Assembly (NCBI RefSeq): GCF_900093605.1
Contig: NZ_FLYE01000034.1
Span: forward strand, 1-64,000
Origin: Candidatus Terasakiella magnetica
Lineage (GTDB): Bacteria; Pseudomonadota; Alphaproteobacteria; Rhodospirillales; Terasakiellaceae
DNA length: 64,000 nt
Reading direction: 5' to 3'
Shown: positions 1-10,592 of the stretch, in pieces
How positions within the stretch are numbered: the first letter of the stretch is position 1
Layout of the letters: each line of letters begins with the position of its first letter
Made by a program: the position numbers and the translations under genes
Notes under the pieces: generated by a model
What the model was told of the DNA's origin: nothing
The model's input: only the letters and a program-made list of their open reading frames with translations
Databases searched by the model: none

Positions 1-79
1 GTGTCTACAATACTAGGGGCTTGCCAGTGATCTGCTTCAAAGTTCATATAGGAACAAAGTCAAATCTCAATTAATCCAA

Positions 80-112
80 CAAAAAACCAGCTCACTGTAT
101 AAGTGAGCTGGT
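80..112 (-). terminator. Intrinsic terminator downstream of gyrB
   Basis: A perfect 11-bp inverted repeat (86-96 with 102-112, sequence ACCAGCTCACT and its complement) encloses a 5-nt loop. Read on the minus strand it is followed by a run of six T (81-86). It lies about 95 nt past the gyrB stop and probably ends the dnaA-dnaN-recF-gyrB transcript. The rest of 1-206 shows no gene. Confidence 0.85.
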
Positions 113-206
113 ATGCTGCTAATTCCCAGAAGGAAAATTTATTTCCGAGAGCACAGATATTTAGTTTTGCCTATGAGTGCAAAACTTTAGGCGCAGGACC
201 ACTACC

Positions 207-2684
<2,478 letters not shown>

Positions 2685-2706
2685 TTACCCAAGTTTAACT
2701 TTCACT

Positions 2707-3900
2707 TTATTCATTAACCCGCACAACTGCCGCTTTTTCCACATCGAAAAAATTGGCGCGAGACCCAAAGGGCTTAAACATATCCCGATCAGTCCCTGTC
2801 ATCCAGGCTTGTGCACCCATGGCACAAATAGCTTCAAATAACGCCTTGCGGCGATCCTCGTCCAAGTGGGCCCCCACTTCGTCCAAGAGCAGAAGCGGTA
2901 TACGCCCCCGATCTAAAGCCAATGCCTTTGTGTTGGCCAGTACCATACCGGTCAACAAGGCTTTTTGTTCTCCGGTAGAGCAAACCTCTGCCGGTTGGTC
3001 TTTTGGTACATGGCGAACCAGAAGGTCACTTTTATGTACCCCGTCTTTTGCCCCACCGACCTGTGCATCAAGTGCGCGATGCTCTGCCAGAAAGGCACGA
3101 AACTTATCTTCAACTTCCAAGGCGCTAAACTCATCCAACCAGTTTTCAACCATCCCGGTCGGGGTCAGTCTTGCGCCCGGAAATGGGCCATAACCTTCAA
3201 CGGCGAGGATATTAAGGCGCTGCCCGATATCTTTTCGCGCTGCTGCCACCGCCACCGCCTTGGTCGCCATCTGTTCTTCAAGGCCTGATAACCATCGATC
3301 ATCATTGCGCCCTGTCTTGAGCAATTTGGCACGTTCTCGCAGCCCATGCTCATATGCATTCATGCGACTGGCATGTTTGGGATCAAACCCAAAAACCAGC
3401 CGATCCAAAAACCGTCGTCTTGCGATGGCACCATCTAAAAACAGGCGATCCATCTGCGGTAAAAGCCAGACCACATCCACATAATCTGCCAGTGCAGACT
3501 GACCGCGTGCGCTCTCACCTTCAATGCGAACCACACGTCTTTCGCGCGTTCCGCTTTTCTTACCCGTTTCTTCACGCCCTGTGCCGATATCAACCGGACC
3601 GCCCGTGGTATTAACGGTTGCAGCCACGCCCCATGCGCGACCACTATCTTCATCACATCCCTCATCGCGCCGTGCCAGCTCAATCGCTTTGGCCCGTCGC
3701 ATTCCTCGCCCCGGTGCCAATAAGGACACCGCTTCAAGGATATTGGTTTTTCCGGCCCCGTTATTCCCGCTAAGCACAACGGGGGTCGGGTCCAGATCAA
3801 GGCGTTGAAAATCGTAACAACGAAAATTACTTAACGTCAGTCTGGTGATATTGATCGGTACGGCCATACCCAGACTGTTGTGTGCGACGGTTTCACTCAC
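2707..3900 (-). CDS. recF: DNA replication and repair protein RecF
   Basis: RecF is an SMC-like ATPase that helps load RecA at gapped DNA with RecO and RecR. The product has the N-terminal 'ITRLTLSNFRCY' strand, a Walker A motif (SGNNGAGKTN, near residue 45), an ABC-type signature (STGEQKALL) and Walker B (LLLLDEVGAHLDE) close to the C-terminus. At 397 residues it is slightly longer than typical (about 360-380). The annotated start is GTG at 3900. An ATG at 3867 (MAVPINITR) would also give a complete protein, and neither has a convincing ribosome binding site. Confidence 0.95.
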   Translation of the reverse strand: MSETVAHNSLGMAVPINITRLTLSNFRCYDFQRLDLDPTPVVLSGNNGAGKTNILEAVSLLAPGRGMRRAKAIELARRDEGCDEDSGRAWGVAATVNTTGGPVDIGTGREETGKKSGTRERRVVRIEGESARGQSALADYVDVVWLLPQMDRLFLDGAIARRRFLDRLVFGFDPKHASRMNAYEHGLRERAKLLKTGRNDDRWLSGLEEQMATKAVAVAAARKDIGQRLNILAVEGYGPFPGARLTPTGMVENWLDEFSALEVEDKFRAFLAEHRALDAQVGGAKDGVHKSDLLVRHVPKDQPAEVCSTGEQKALLTGMVLANTKALALDRGRIPLLLLDEVGAHLDEDRRKALFEAICAMGAQAWMTGTDRDMFKPFGSRANFFDVEKAAVVRVNE

Positions 3901-3928
3901 CTTGAATAATCACGCTTCAACCAACAGG

Positions 3929-5047
3929 TCACACACGCATCGGCATCAAGACATAAAGCGCGCTGCTATCAGCCGCATCACGCACGATTGTAGGGGAGCC
4001 GCCATCAGAAAGCATAAACTGGGCCGTTTCACCTTCAACCTGCTGGGCAATATCCAACAGATATTTAGAGTTAAAGCCAATCTCGATCTCATCAGCATCA
4101 TAAGACACTTCAACTTCTTCTGTGGCAGACCCCGCATCAGGGCTGCTGGCAGAAAGCACAAGTGCGCCCGGCCCAATGGACAGTTTAATGGCGCGGGATT
4201 TTTCAGTGGAGATGGCAGACACACGATCAACAGCAGCCGCAAATGGCTTGCACTCCAGTTCCATCATCTTGTCGTTCCCCGTTGGGATCACGCGCTCATA
4301 ATCAGGGAATGTGCCATCAATCAGCTTGGAGGTCAGCACCACTTCACCAAAGGCAAAGCGGACTTTTGTTTCAGAAAGCGAGACAGAAACATCATCATTT
4401 GTTTCATCAATCAGCTTGCGAAGCTCAGCCACTGTTTTGCGCGGCACGATCACACCCGGCATATCGGCTGCACCTTCAGGCATGGGCACTTCAACACTTG
4501 CCAGACGGTGACCATCTGTTGCAACAGAGCGCAATACAGGCACGCCGTTATTTTCACCAGCATGTACATAAATACCATTAAGGTAATAGCGCGTCTCTTC
4601 TGTGGAGATTGCAAAACGTGTGCGATCAATAATGCCTTTAAGCTCACCCGCTGGCAGGGCAAAGTTATGATCCAGCTCACCACCAGACATCAAGGGGAAG
4701 TCCATGGTCGGCAAACAAGCCAAAGTAAATTTGGAACGACCCGCGCGCAAAGTAAGCAATTCTTCATTTGCACCATTATCCAGTTCCACTTGGGAACCAT
4801 CTGGCAATTTGCGCACAATGTCATACAGCATATGAGCCGGTGCGGTTGTCGCCCCCTCGGTGATGACTTCACAGTCTACCGTTTCAACGATATCAAGATC
4901 CATGTCCGTTGCATTTAAGGACAGGCGACCACCCATGGCATCCAGTTTCACATTACTCAAAATCGGAATAGTGGTGCGGCGTTCCACAACACTTTGCACG
5001 TGAGCCAGAGACTTCATTAGCTTTGCGCGTTCGATGGTAATCTTCAT
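3929..5047 (-). CDS. dnaN: DNA polymerase III beta sliding clamp
   Basis: The beta clamp encircles DNA and tethers the replicative polymerase. The 372-residue product has the usual family length and three repeated clamp domains. It starts MKITIERAKLMKSLAHVQSVVERRTTIPILSN-like (only the fold-defining N-terminus is cited here) and ends with the characteristic 'YVLMPMRV' peptide. It lies between dnaA and recF on the same strand, 28 nt upstream of recF. The 259-nt gap to dnaA (5048-5306) has no convincing gene and probably carries a dnaN promoter. Confidence 0.97.
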   Translation of the reverse strand: MKITIERAKLMKSLAHVQSVVERRTTIPILSNVKLDAMGGRLSLNATDMDLDIVETVDCEVITEGATTAPAHMLYDIVRKLPDGSQVELDNGANEELLTLRAGRSKFTLACLPTMDFPLMSGGELDHNFALPAGELKGIIDRTRFAISTEETRYYLNGIYVHAGENNGVPVLRSVATDGHRLASVEVPMPEGAADMPGVIVPRKTVAELRKLIDETNDDVSVSLSETKVRFAFGEVVLTSKLIDGTFPDYERVIPTGNDKMMELECKPFAAAVDRVSAISTEKSRAIKLSIGPGALVLSASSPDAGSATEEVEVSYDADEIEIGFNSKYLLDIAQQVEGETAQFMLSDGGSPTIVRDAADSSALYVLMPMRV

Positions 5048-5306
5048 AACGTTTTTATCGCTTCAAAATATATGGTTTCAGATAAGTTTAGCCTACCCGC
5101 TGATCACCGATTTCCTCTGATTTCACAAGGGATTACCCCCAAACCAGCCAAATCGGTTCGCCATTATAACAAAGCTGACGAGAAACCAAAGCTTTTTAGA
5201 GCGTTTTTAAGAGAAAAAATCAGCTTTTTTCACCCACGCGCTTGCAAGGATATTTCTGTTTGTTTTTAAAGGAGTTTCGGGCACTCAACCCAAGGCAAAA
5301 AGTGCC

Positions 5307-6725
5307 TTAATTTACGCCACCCAACATACGGCGCAGCAGCTCGACATCTTCGGCAAAATCCTGATCACTCAGGCAAAGCTCATCAACCTTTTTCACCGCA
5401 TGCATGACGGTCGTATGGTCACGCCCGCCAAACTTGCGCCCAATTTCCGGTAAAGAGCGTGTGGTGAGCTGTTTGGAGAGATGCATGGCAATTTGGCGCG
5501 GACGCGCAACTGAGCGCGCACGGCGCGCTGAATGCATATCAGAAACGCGGATATTAAAATGTTCCGCAACTTTCTTCTGAATCTCTTCAATGGTGACGCG
5601 ACGATCATTGGCGCGCAACAGGTCATGCAAGACTTCTTGAGAAGTTTCCAGCGTAATGGGACGCCCCACCAACTGGGAATGCGCCACAACCCGGTTTAAC
5701 GCGCCTTCAAGCTCACGCACATTAGAAGAGATTTTATGGGCAAGAAATTCTGTGACCTTGCTGGGTAATTCCACACCGAGCTGTTCTGCCTTGGATAAAA
5801 GAATCCCCAAGCGCAGCTCATAAGTCGTGGCATGAAGATCAGCCACAAGCCCGTGATTAAGGCGAGATTTAAGGCGCTCTTCCAAACCTTCAATATCAGA
5901 AGGTGATTTATCCGCAGATAAGACGATCTGGCGTCCCTGATCCACCAAGGAATTAAAGGTATGAAACAATTCTTCCTGTGTGGAATCTTTACCCGCAATA
6001 AACTGCACATCATCAATCAAGAGCATATCCACACTTCTGAACTGCTCTTTAAAATCCACCGTTTTTTGTTCGCGCAAAGCACGGATAAAGCGATACATAA
6101 ATTTTTCAGCCGTTAAAAACACAGCCGTGCGACCGGGATACATTGCCACATATTGCTGGGCAATGGCGTGCATCAAGTGCGTCTTACCAAGGCCGGAGCC
6201 CCCGTAAAGAAACAACGGATTAAACGGTGGTGTTTCAGCCTCTGCCACGCGCTTGGAGGCTGCATAGGCAAATTCGTTGGGCTTACCCACCACAAAATGA
6301 TCAAAGGTAAAGCGCGCATCCAACGGCGCACCAAGCTGATCAGCCAATCTTGCAGGTTGCGCAGGTGCGAGCTGTGCCTGAGGTGCCGATGTTGTTGCCC
6401 GAGGCTGGCTTTGCTGTGCGTGCTGGGAGGCTTGCGAAAGAATACCACCACCACCTTGGGCATTGGCAACAATGACTTCCACGTGAATAATCTGATCATT
6501 AAAAGAGGACCAAAGTGCCTTGATTTGTTCAAGGTAATTATTGGCAATCCAGTCGCGCATAAAACGCGTGGGCACAGAAATATTTGCCGTTCCACTTTCA
6601 ATGGAATGAACGGACATAGGCTTGAACCAGCTGTCAAAAGCCGCATCGCCGATTTCATCGCGCATATGCGAACATACTTGCGCCCATTCACCCTGCGTTG
6701 TTGGCGAGATCATTGCGTTAGACAT
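5307..6725 (-). CDS. dnaA: Chromosomal replication initiator DnaA
   Basis: DnaA is the AAA+ initiator that binds DnaA boxes and melts the origin. The 472-residue product shows domain I (about 1-80), a Gln/Ala/Pro-rich linker (about 95-130), and an AAA+ domain with Walker A GGSGLGKTHL and Walker B 'MLLIDDVQFI'. The C-terminal helix-turn-helix DNA-binding domain has the signature GGRDHTTVMHA. An ATG at 6725 is preceded by GAAG and AAGG. A perfect DnaA box 222 bp upstream suggests autoregulation or origin function. It heads the dnaA-dnaN-recF-gyrB block. Confidence 0.98.
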   Translation of the reverse strand: MSNAMISPTTQGEWAQVCSHMRDEIGDAAFDSWFKPMSVHSIESGTANISVPTRFMRDWIANNYLEQIKALWSSFNDQIIHVEVIVANAQGGGGILSQASQHAQQSQPRATTSAPQAQLAPAQPARLADQLGAPLDARFTFDHFVVGKPNEFAYAASKRVAEAETPPFNPLFLYGGSGLGKTHLMHAIAQQYVAMYPGRTAVFLTAEKFMYRFIRALREQKTVDFKEQFRSVDMLLIDDVQFIAGKDSTQEELFHTFNSLVDQGRQIVLSADKSPSDIEGLEERLKSRLNHGLVADLHATTYELRLGILLSKAEQLGVELPSKVTEFLAHKISSNVRELEGALNRVVAHSQLVGRPITLETSQEVLHDLLRANDRRVTIEEIQKKVAEHFNIRVSDMHSARRARSVARPRQIAMHLSKQLTTRSLPEIGRKFGGRDHTTVMHAVKKVDELCLSDQDFAEDVELLRRMLGGVN

Positions 6726-6947
6726 GCCTTAACTTCAATCCTAACCCGATTCGATATGGATTACTAAAAACCCCTATCGTGTTACCCCATTTATTCTCAA
6801 AGCGTTTGTCACAAAAACAGCGCACGTGCGTTTATTCCAACAAAAGGATCAAACGATTTAAACGGCACATATTTTATGACAGATCCGGTCTCTTTTTTAT
6901 GTCATGGCAAAAGTTGAATTTTCACCACTTTTGGACCCGATCAAGGT

Positions 6948-6956
6948 TGTGGATAA
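6948..6956 (-). promoter_or_regulatory. Perfect DnaA box upstream of dnaA
   Basis: TGTGGATAA on the plus strand is the exact complement of the consensus TTATCCACA. It lies in the 339-bp gene-free segment 6726-7064 between dnaA and the rpsT terminator. That segment also contains AT-rich tracts (for example 6857-6880), three GATC sites and a 10-bp palindrome CGCACGTGCG near 6821. I see only weaker, 2-3 mismatch relatives of the box elsewhere in it. The site could serve dnaA autoregulation or be part of an origin. Confidence 0.6.
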
Positions 6957-7064
6957 CTTTATCTGCGCATATGCCAAGAGTCCACAGGTTCCTTTGCAAA
7001 AATGCAAAATAATTCCCTTGACGCAGAATTGCCAAACCTAAGAGAAACCCTGAGGTTCAGACAC

Positions 7065-7105
7065 GACAAAAGGGTCGCAAAACAATCACTTGCGACCCTT
7101 TTGTC
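7065..7105 (-). terminator. Intrinsic terminator of rpsT
   Basis: A perfect 16-bp inverted repeat, GACAAAAGGGTCGCAA (7065-7080) against TTGCGACCCTTTTGTC (7090-7105), has a 9-nt loop. On the minus strand the distal arm ends in TTTTGTC. It lies 31 nt beyond the rpsT stop and separates rpsT from the dnaA regulatory region. Confidence 0.85.
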
Positions 7106-7136
7106 AGAACTTCGAATCCCGAAGTAATCTTATCGA

Positions 7137-7400
7137 TTAAGCCAGAGCTTTAATACGAGAAGACAGACGGGATAGTTTGCGTGCTGTCGTGTTTTTATGC
7201 ACTACGCCTTTAGAGACGCCAGCGTGCATCGCAGGCATCGCAACTTTGAACGCAGCCTCTGCAGCAGCTTTATCGCCAGCTTCGATCGCAGCTTCAACTT
7301 TTTTGATGAAAGTGCGGATACGACCAACACGTGCAGTGTTTACATCTGTACGGCGTTGGATTTGACGGTCGCGTTTCTTTGCGTTTTGGGTGTTAGCCAT
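7137..7400 (-). CDS. rpsT: 30S ribosomal protein S20
   Basis: S20 is a small basic protein that binds 16S rRNA early in 30S assembly. The 87-residue product has the family N-terminus [17 protein letters not shown] and a C-terminal '[17 protein letters not shown]' helix, with the normal length. The ATG is preceded by AGGAAC at good spacing. It stands alone with its own strong terminator, next to dnaA, an arrangement common in alphaproteobacteria. Confidence 0.98.
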   Translation of the reverse strand: MANTQNAKKRDRQIQRRTDVNTARVGRIRTFIKKVEAAIEAGDKAAAEAAFKVAMPAMHAGVSKGVVHKNTTARKLSRLSSRIKALA

Positions 7401-7560
7401 CGCTTGTTCCTGAAAATACTAATTTCTAAAATCGGTTGGGGGCTTATAAGGAGTTCCCAGCAAGGCGTCAAGTACCATCTGCATGAAAACCATAAAGAAA
7501 GTGAAAACTTGAGCTTTGCGAACCGAAAACGAGGAAAATCATCATTTTGCGCCCCCTCCA

Positions 7561-7598
7561 AGGTCTTTTAAATAAGGCCAAAAGCCTTCAAAAGACCT
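7561..7598. repeat. Long imperfect hairpin between enoyl-CoA hydratase gene and rpsT
   Basis: AGGTCTTTT (7561-7569) pairs with AAAAGACCT (7590-7598), and AAGGC pairs with GCCTT inside it. The result is a long stem 38 nt downstream of the hydratase stop. No U-tract follows on either strand, so it may be an RNA 3'-end stabiliser or a weak terminator. Confidence 0.45.
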
Positions 7599-7636
7599 CA
7601 AAAAGAGCATGCATCGTGACGATTCTTGAAGGTGCC

Positions 7637-8413
7637 TTACTTGTTCTGGAAGTTTGGCTGACGCTTTTCAGCAAAAGCAGCCATACCCTCTTTGCGGTCT
7701 TCTAGGGCAAATGTTGAATGGAAAACGCGACGCTCAAACATCACACCTTCAGCCAAAGAACTCTCAAACGCCTTATTAACCGATTCTTTTGCCATCATCA
7801 CAACAGGCTGTGACAGTTTGGCAATTTTCTCAGCTGTTTCCAGCGCATCATTGAGCAGTTCTTCAACAGCTACGATACGGCTTACAAGGCCAGCGCGTTC
7901 TGCCTCTTCTGCATCCATGATACGGCCCGTTAGGCACATTTCCATGGCTTTGGCTTTTCCAACAGCGCGGGTCAGGCGTTGCGTGCCCCCTGCGCCCGGG
8001 ATAGTGCCAATGGTGATTTCAGGCTGACCAAACTTGGCATTTTCACCTGCAATGATGAAATCACACATCATTGCCATTTCACAACCACCACCCAGCGCAT
8101 AACCGGCAACAGCGGCGATCACGGGCTTGCGGCATTTTGCCACGCGCTCCCAATCATCGGTGATGAAGTCATTTGAATAGACATCAATGAAATCACGCTC
8201 AGACATTTCTTTAATGTCAGCACCAGCAGCAAAGGCTTTTTCACTACCCGTTAGAACAATCGCACCAATGTCACTGTTAGATTCGAAATCATCCAGCGCA
8301 AGCCCAAGCTCATCAATCAATGGCGTGCACAAAGCGTTTAAGGCTTTGGGGCGGTTTAATGTAATCAGACCAACACGGCCTTTTTTCTCAACGAGAATAT
8401 GTTCGTAAGCCAT
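7637..8413 (-). CDS. Enoyl-CoA hydratase (crotonase family)
   Basis: This enzyme hydrates trans-2-enoyl-CoA to 3-hydroxyacyl-CoA in beta-oxidation and amino-acid degradation. The 258-residue product matches the mitochondrial short-chain type in length. It shows the oxyanion-hole segment ([11 protein letters not shown]), the [13 protein letters not shown] motif with the first catalytic Glu, and the second active-site stretch [19 protein letters not shown]. The C-terminal [10 protein letters not shown] is typical of this subgroup. The exact acyl chain preference cannot be read from sequence. Confidence 0.92.
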   Translation of the reverse strand: MAYEHILVEKKGRVGLITLNRPKALNALCTPLIDELGLALDDFESNSDIGAIVLTGSEKAFAAGADIKEMSERDFIDVYSNDFITDDWERVAKCRKPVIAAVAGYALGGGCEMAMMCDFIIAGENAKFGQPEITIGTIPGAGGTQRLTRAVGKAKAMEMCLTGRIMDAEEAERAGLVSRIVAVEELLNDALETAEKIAKLSQPVVMMAKESVNKAFESSLAEGVMFERRVFHSTFALEDRKEGMAAFAEKRQPNFQNK

Positions 8414-8460
8414 ATTTTCATCCCTAACTTTTTTTAAAATTTAAATTCTTTCCAACACAC

Positions 8461-8826
8461 TTATTTCGCATTCGGCGACAGCGCAAAACGCACGGTGGCG
8501 TCTTTTCCATCCATGGATATGAACAGGCTCAGATATTCCCCTTCGCGCTTAAACGAAGTTGTTGAACTGGCTTGCCACCCCAATGAAGGTAAGCTCTCTT
8601 TATAATAAGATAAAATGGAAGATTTCGTGACAGTCCCCACCGCATATGCCTCAACAATCCGACCCGCAGGCGTATCGAAATAGACAATTTCATCGGTTGC
8701 TTCACTCAAACCAGCCATTAACGGCACATCTTCAAGGGCTGACAAAAAAGCCAGGTCCTGTGCCGAAACTGCCTTGCCCCATAATAACAAGAGCCCAAGC
8801 AGTCCTATGCGAAATGCGTTTTTCAT
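8461..8826 (-). CDS. Small exported protein of unknown function
   Basis: About 121 residues. The N-terminus MKNAFRIGLLGLLLLWGKAVSA is a classic Sec signal peptide with an A-x-A cleavage site. The mature part is a soluble alpha/beta-looking domain (…SYYKESLPSLGW…FISMDGKDATVRF…), recalling small periplasmic proteins that follow mutM in related genomes. I do not recognise a named family. The start at 8826 was chosen because it begins the signal peptide; an in-frame ATG lies at 8838. It begins right after the mutM stop, so the two are probably cotranscribed. Confidence 0.75.
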   Translation of the reverse strand: MKNAFRIGLLGLLLLWGKAVSAQDLAFLSALEDVPLMAGLSEATDEIVYFDTPAGRIVEAYAVGTVTKSSILSYYKESLPSLGWQASSTTSFKREGEYLSLFISMDGKDATVRFALSPNAK

Positions 8827-8841
8827 GTCTAGCGTCATACC

Positions 8842-9669
8842 TTATTGTTGGCACTTCGAACAGTAAAAAGTGGATCGCCCTTGTTGAACGATCCGTTTAA
8901 TCGATGATTCTTCACAGCTTGAACAAAGCTCATCTTCGCGCCCATAGACCTTAAATGAATGCTGAAAATAGCCCAACTCCCCATCGGTTTGACGGTGATC
9001 TTTAAGTGAGGAACCCCCTGCTTCAATGGCCTCAGCCAAGACTTCCTTAATCACCCCGACCAGCTTCTCTGCTTTCACCTTAGAAAGCTTGCCTGCCTTT
9101 TTCGTTGGCAAAATGCCGCTTCGAAACAAGGCTTCATTGACATAGATATTACCAAGCCCCGCCACAATGCGTTGGTCCATCAAGGCTGCTTTCATAGAGG
9201 TTGTCTTGCCCTTAAAACGTTCATGCAACAACGCGCCGCTAAAAGCCTCACTTAAGGGTTCAGGCCCAAGCTTCATGATGGACGGATATTTTTCCACACC
9301 GCCTTCTTTGATTAAATCAACAAAGCCAAAGCGCCTTGGGTCGCCAAAACGGATGCATTTGCGCGAATCGGTGATGAATTCAACATGGTCATGTTTATCG
9401 GGTTCTGGCGGATTGCCTTCTTCAATGCGAATGCGCCCCGACATGCCCAAATGAATGATAATGGTTTGCCCATTTTCCAGCTCCACCAGCACATATTTTG
9501 AACGGCGTTTCAGGCTCAAAACCTTTTGCCCGCGCACATGATCTTCAAAATCTTCAGGAATGGGGGTGCGCAAATCACGTCGACGCACAATCACATCTTT
9601 TATGATCTGACCTTCAAGGGCGGGGAGCAATCCCAGACGGACGGTTTCGACTTCGGGCAATTCAGGCAT
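8842..9669 (-). CDS. mutM: Formamidopyrimidine-DNA glycosylase
   Basis: MutM (Fpg) removes 8-oxoguanine and formamidopyrimidines from DNA and nicks the abasic site. The product begins with (M)PELPEVETVR, whose Pro2 is the catalytic nucleophile and Glu3 the partner. It contains the H2TH region (DQRIVAGLGNIYVNEALF) and ends with a zinc finger CSSC…CSKC. The 275-residue length is normal. It lies divergent to ubiE, as in many alphaproteobacteria; a palindromic repeat occupies the shared upstream region. Confidence 0.97.
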   Translation of the reverse strand: MPELPEVETVRLGLLPALEGQIIKDVIVRRRDLRTPIPEDFEDHVRGQKVLSLKRRSKYVLVELENGQTIIIHLGMSGRIRIEEGNPPEPDKHDHVEFITDSRKCIRFGDPRRFGFVDLIKEGGVEKYPSIMKLGPEPLSEAFSGALLHERFKGKTTSMKAALMDQRIVAGLGNIYVNEALFRSGILPTKKAGKLSKVKAEKLVGVIKEVLAEAIEAGGSSLKDHRQTDGELGYFQHSFKVYGREDELCSSCEESSIKRIVQQGRSTFYCSKCQQ

Positions 9670-9685
9670 TTTCTTGTCTCTATTT

Positions 9686-9756
9686 TGTCATTCTGGACTT
9701 GATCCAGAATCTATTTTTCTGCGCAGTTCTGGATACTGGCCTTCGCCAGCATGACA
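9686..9756. repeat. Palindromic intergenic repeat (copy 1)
   Basis: The element opens with TGTCATTCTGGACTTGATCC and closes with CGCCAGCATGACA, so its ends (TGTCAT / ATGACA) are inverted repeats. Internal hairpins such as TTCTGG…CCAGAA are present. A shorter relative occurs at 55455-55485, also intergenic. It resembles the short palindromic repeats scattered between genes in many alphaproteobacteria. It lies in the mutM/ubiE divergent region. Confidence 0.65.
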
Positions 9757-9833
9757 GGTATGAATAGTACTAGCCTATTACATCTCCTTAGGCTATTTTG
9801 CGCAACACTTCTTATAGGGAAAGACTTTAAGAT

Positions 9834-10592
9834 ATGTCCGATCAAGATACGACACATTTCGGTTTCCGCACGGTTGCCAAAGACGATAAAGCCAAAATGG
9901 TACGCGGCGTGTTTGATAGCGTTGCCTCCAGTTATGACATTATGAACGACCTCATGAGCATGGGTGTCCACCGTGTGTGGAAAAATGCCATGGTCGATTG
10001 GCTGAACCCGCAAGATGGCTGGAACACCATCGATGTGGGCGGCGGCACAGGTGATATCGCTTTTCGTATTCAAGATCAGGTCGCCAAACGCGGCGGTAAG
10101 TGTCATGTCACCGTCACCGACATTAATGCAGAAATGTTAAAAGTCGGTCGTGGCCGCGCCGTTGATGCGCACCGTCTTGAAGGATTAAGCTGGCTATGTG
10201 GTAATGCGGAAAAACTGCCCGTACCAGATAATTCCATGGATTGTTACACCATTGCCTTTTGTATTCGTAACGTCACCGACATTCCCGCAGCCTTGCGCGA
10301 TGCCCATCGTATTTTAAAGCCGGGCGGGCGTTTTCTCTGCCTTGAATTTTCCGAAGTCGTCATGCCCGTGCTTGATAAAATCTATGATCTTTATTCTTTT
10401 AAGCTGCTGCCTGAAATTGGCGCGGTTGTGGCAAGAGATCGCGATTCCTATCAGTATCTCGCAGAAAGCATCCGCAAATTCCCGCCACAGGAAAAATTTG
10501 CGCAGATGATCCGTGATGCAGGCTTTGAGCAGGTCAAATACCGCAACCTGACAGGCGGCATCGCAGCCATTCATTCAGGATGGAAAATCTGA
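9834..10592 (+). CDS. ubiE: Ubiquinone/menaquinone methyltransferase UbiE
   Basis: UbiE performs the C-methylation step of ubiquinone biosynthesis (2-polyprenyl-6-methoxy-benzoquinol to the 3-methyl product) using SAM. The 252-residue protein carries the signature '[21 protein letters not shown]', the SAM motif [11 protein letters not shown], the 'FCIRNVTD' segment and the C-terminal '[14 protein letters not shown]'. It overlaps the start of ubiB, indicating a ubiE-ubiB operon. Together with ubiK and rquA this window holds several quinone genes. Confidence 0.96.
   Translation: MSDQDTTHFGFRTVAKDDKAKMVRGVFDSVASSYDIMNDLMSMGVHRVWKNAMVDWLNPQDGWNTIDVGGGTGDIAFRIQDQVAKRGGKCHVTVTDINAEMLKVGRGRAVDAHRLEGLSWLCGNAEKLPVPDNSMDCYTIAFCIRNVTDIPAALRDAHRILKPGGRFLCLEFSEVVMPVLDKIYDLYSFKLLPEIGAVVARDRDSYQYLAESIRKFPPQEKFAQMIRDAGFEQVKYRNLTGGIAAIHSGWKI

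Noticed and set aside
3845-4918. Long plus-strand frame of 357 codons across dnaN
   Set aside because: It lies entirely antisense to dnaN and shows no protein-family motifs; it is a shadow of strong codon bias.
5072-5269. Plus-strand frame in the dnaN-dnaA gap
   Set aside because: 65 codons with no recognisable motif and a plausible promoter region for dnaN; no ribosome binding site seen.
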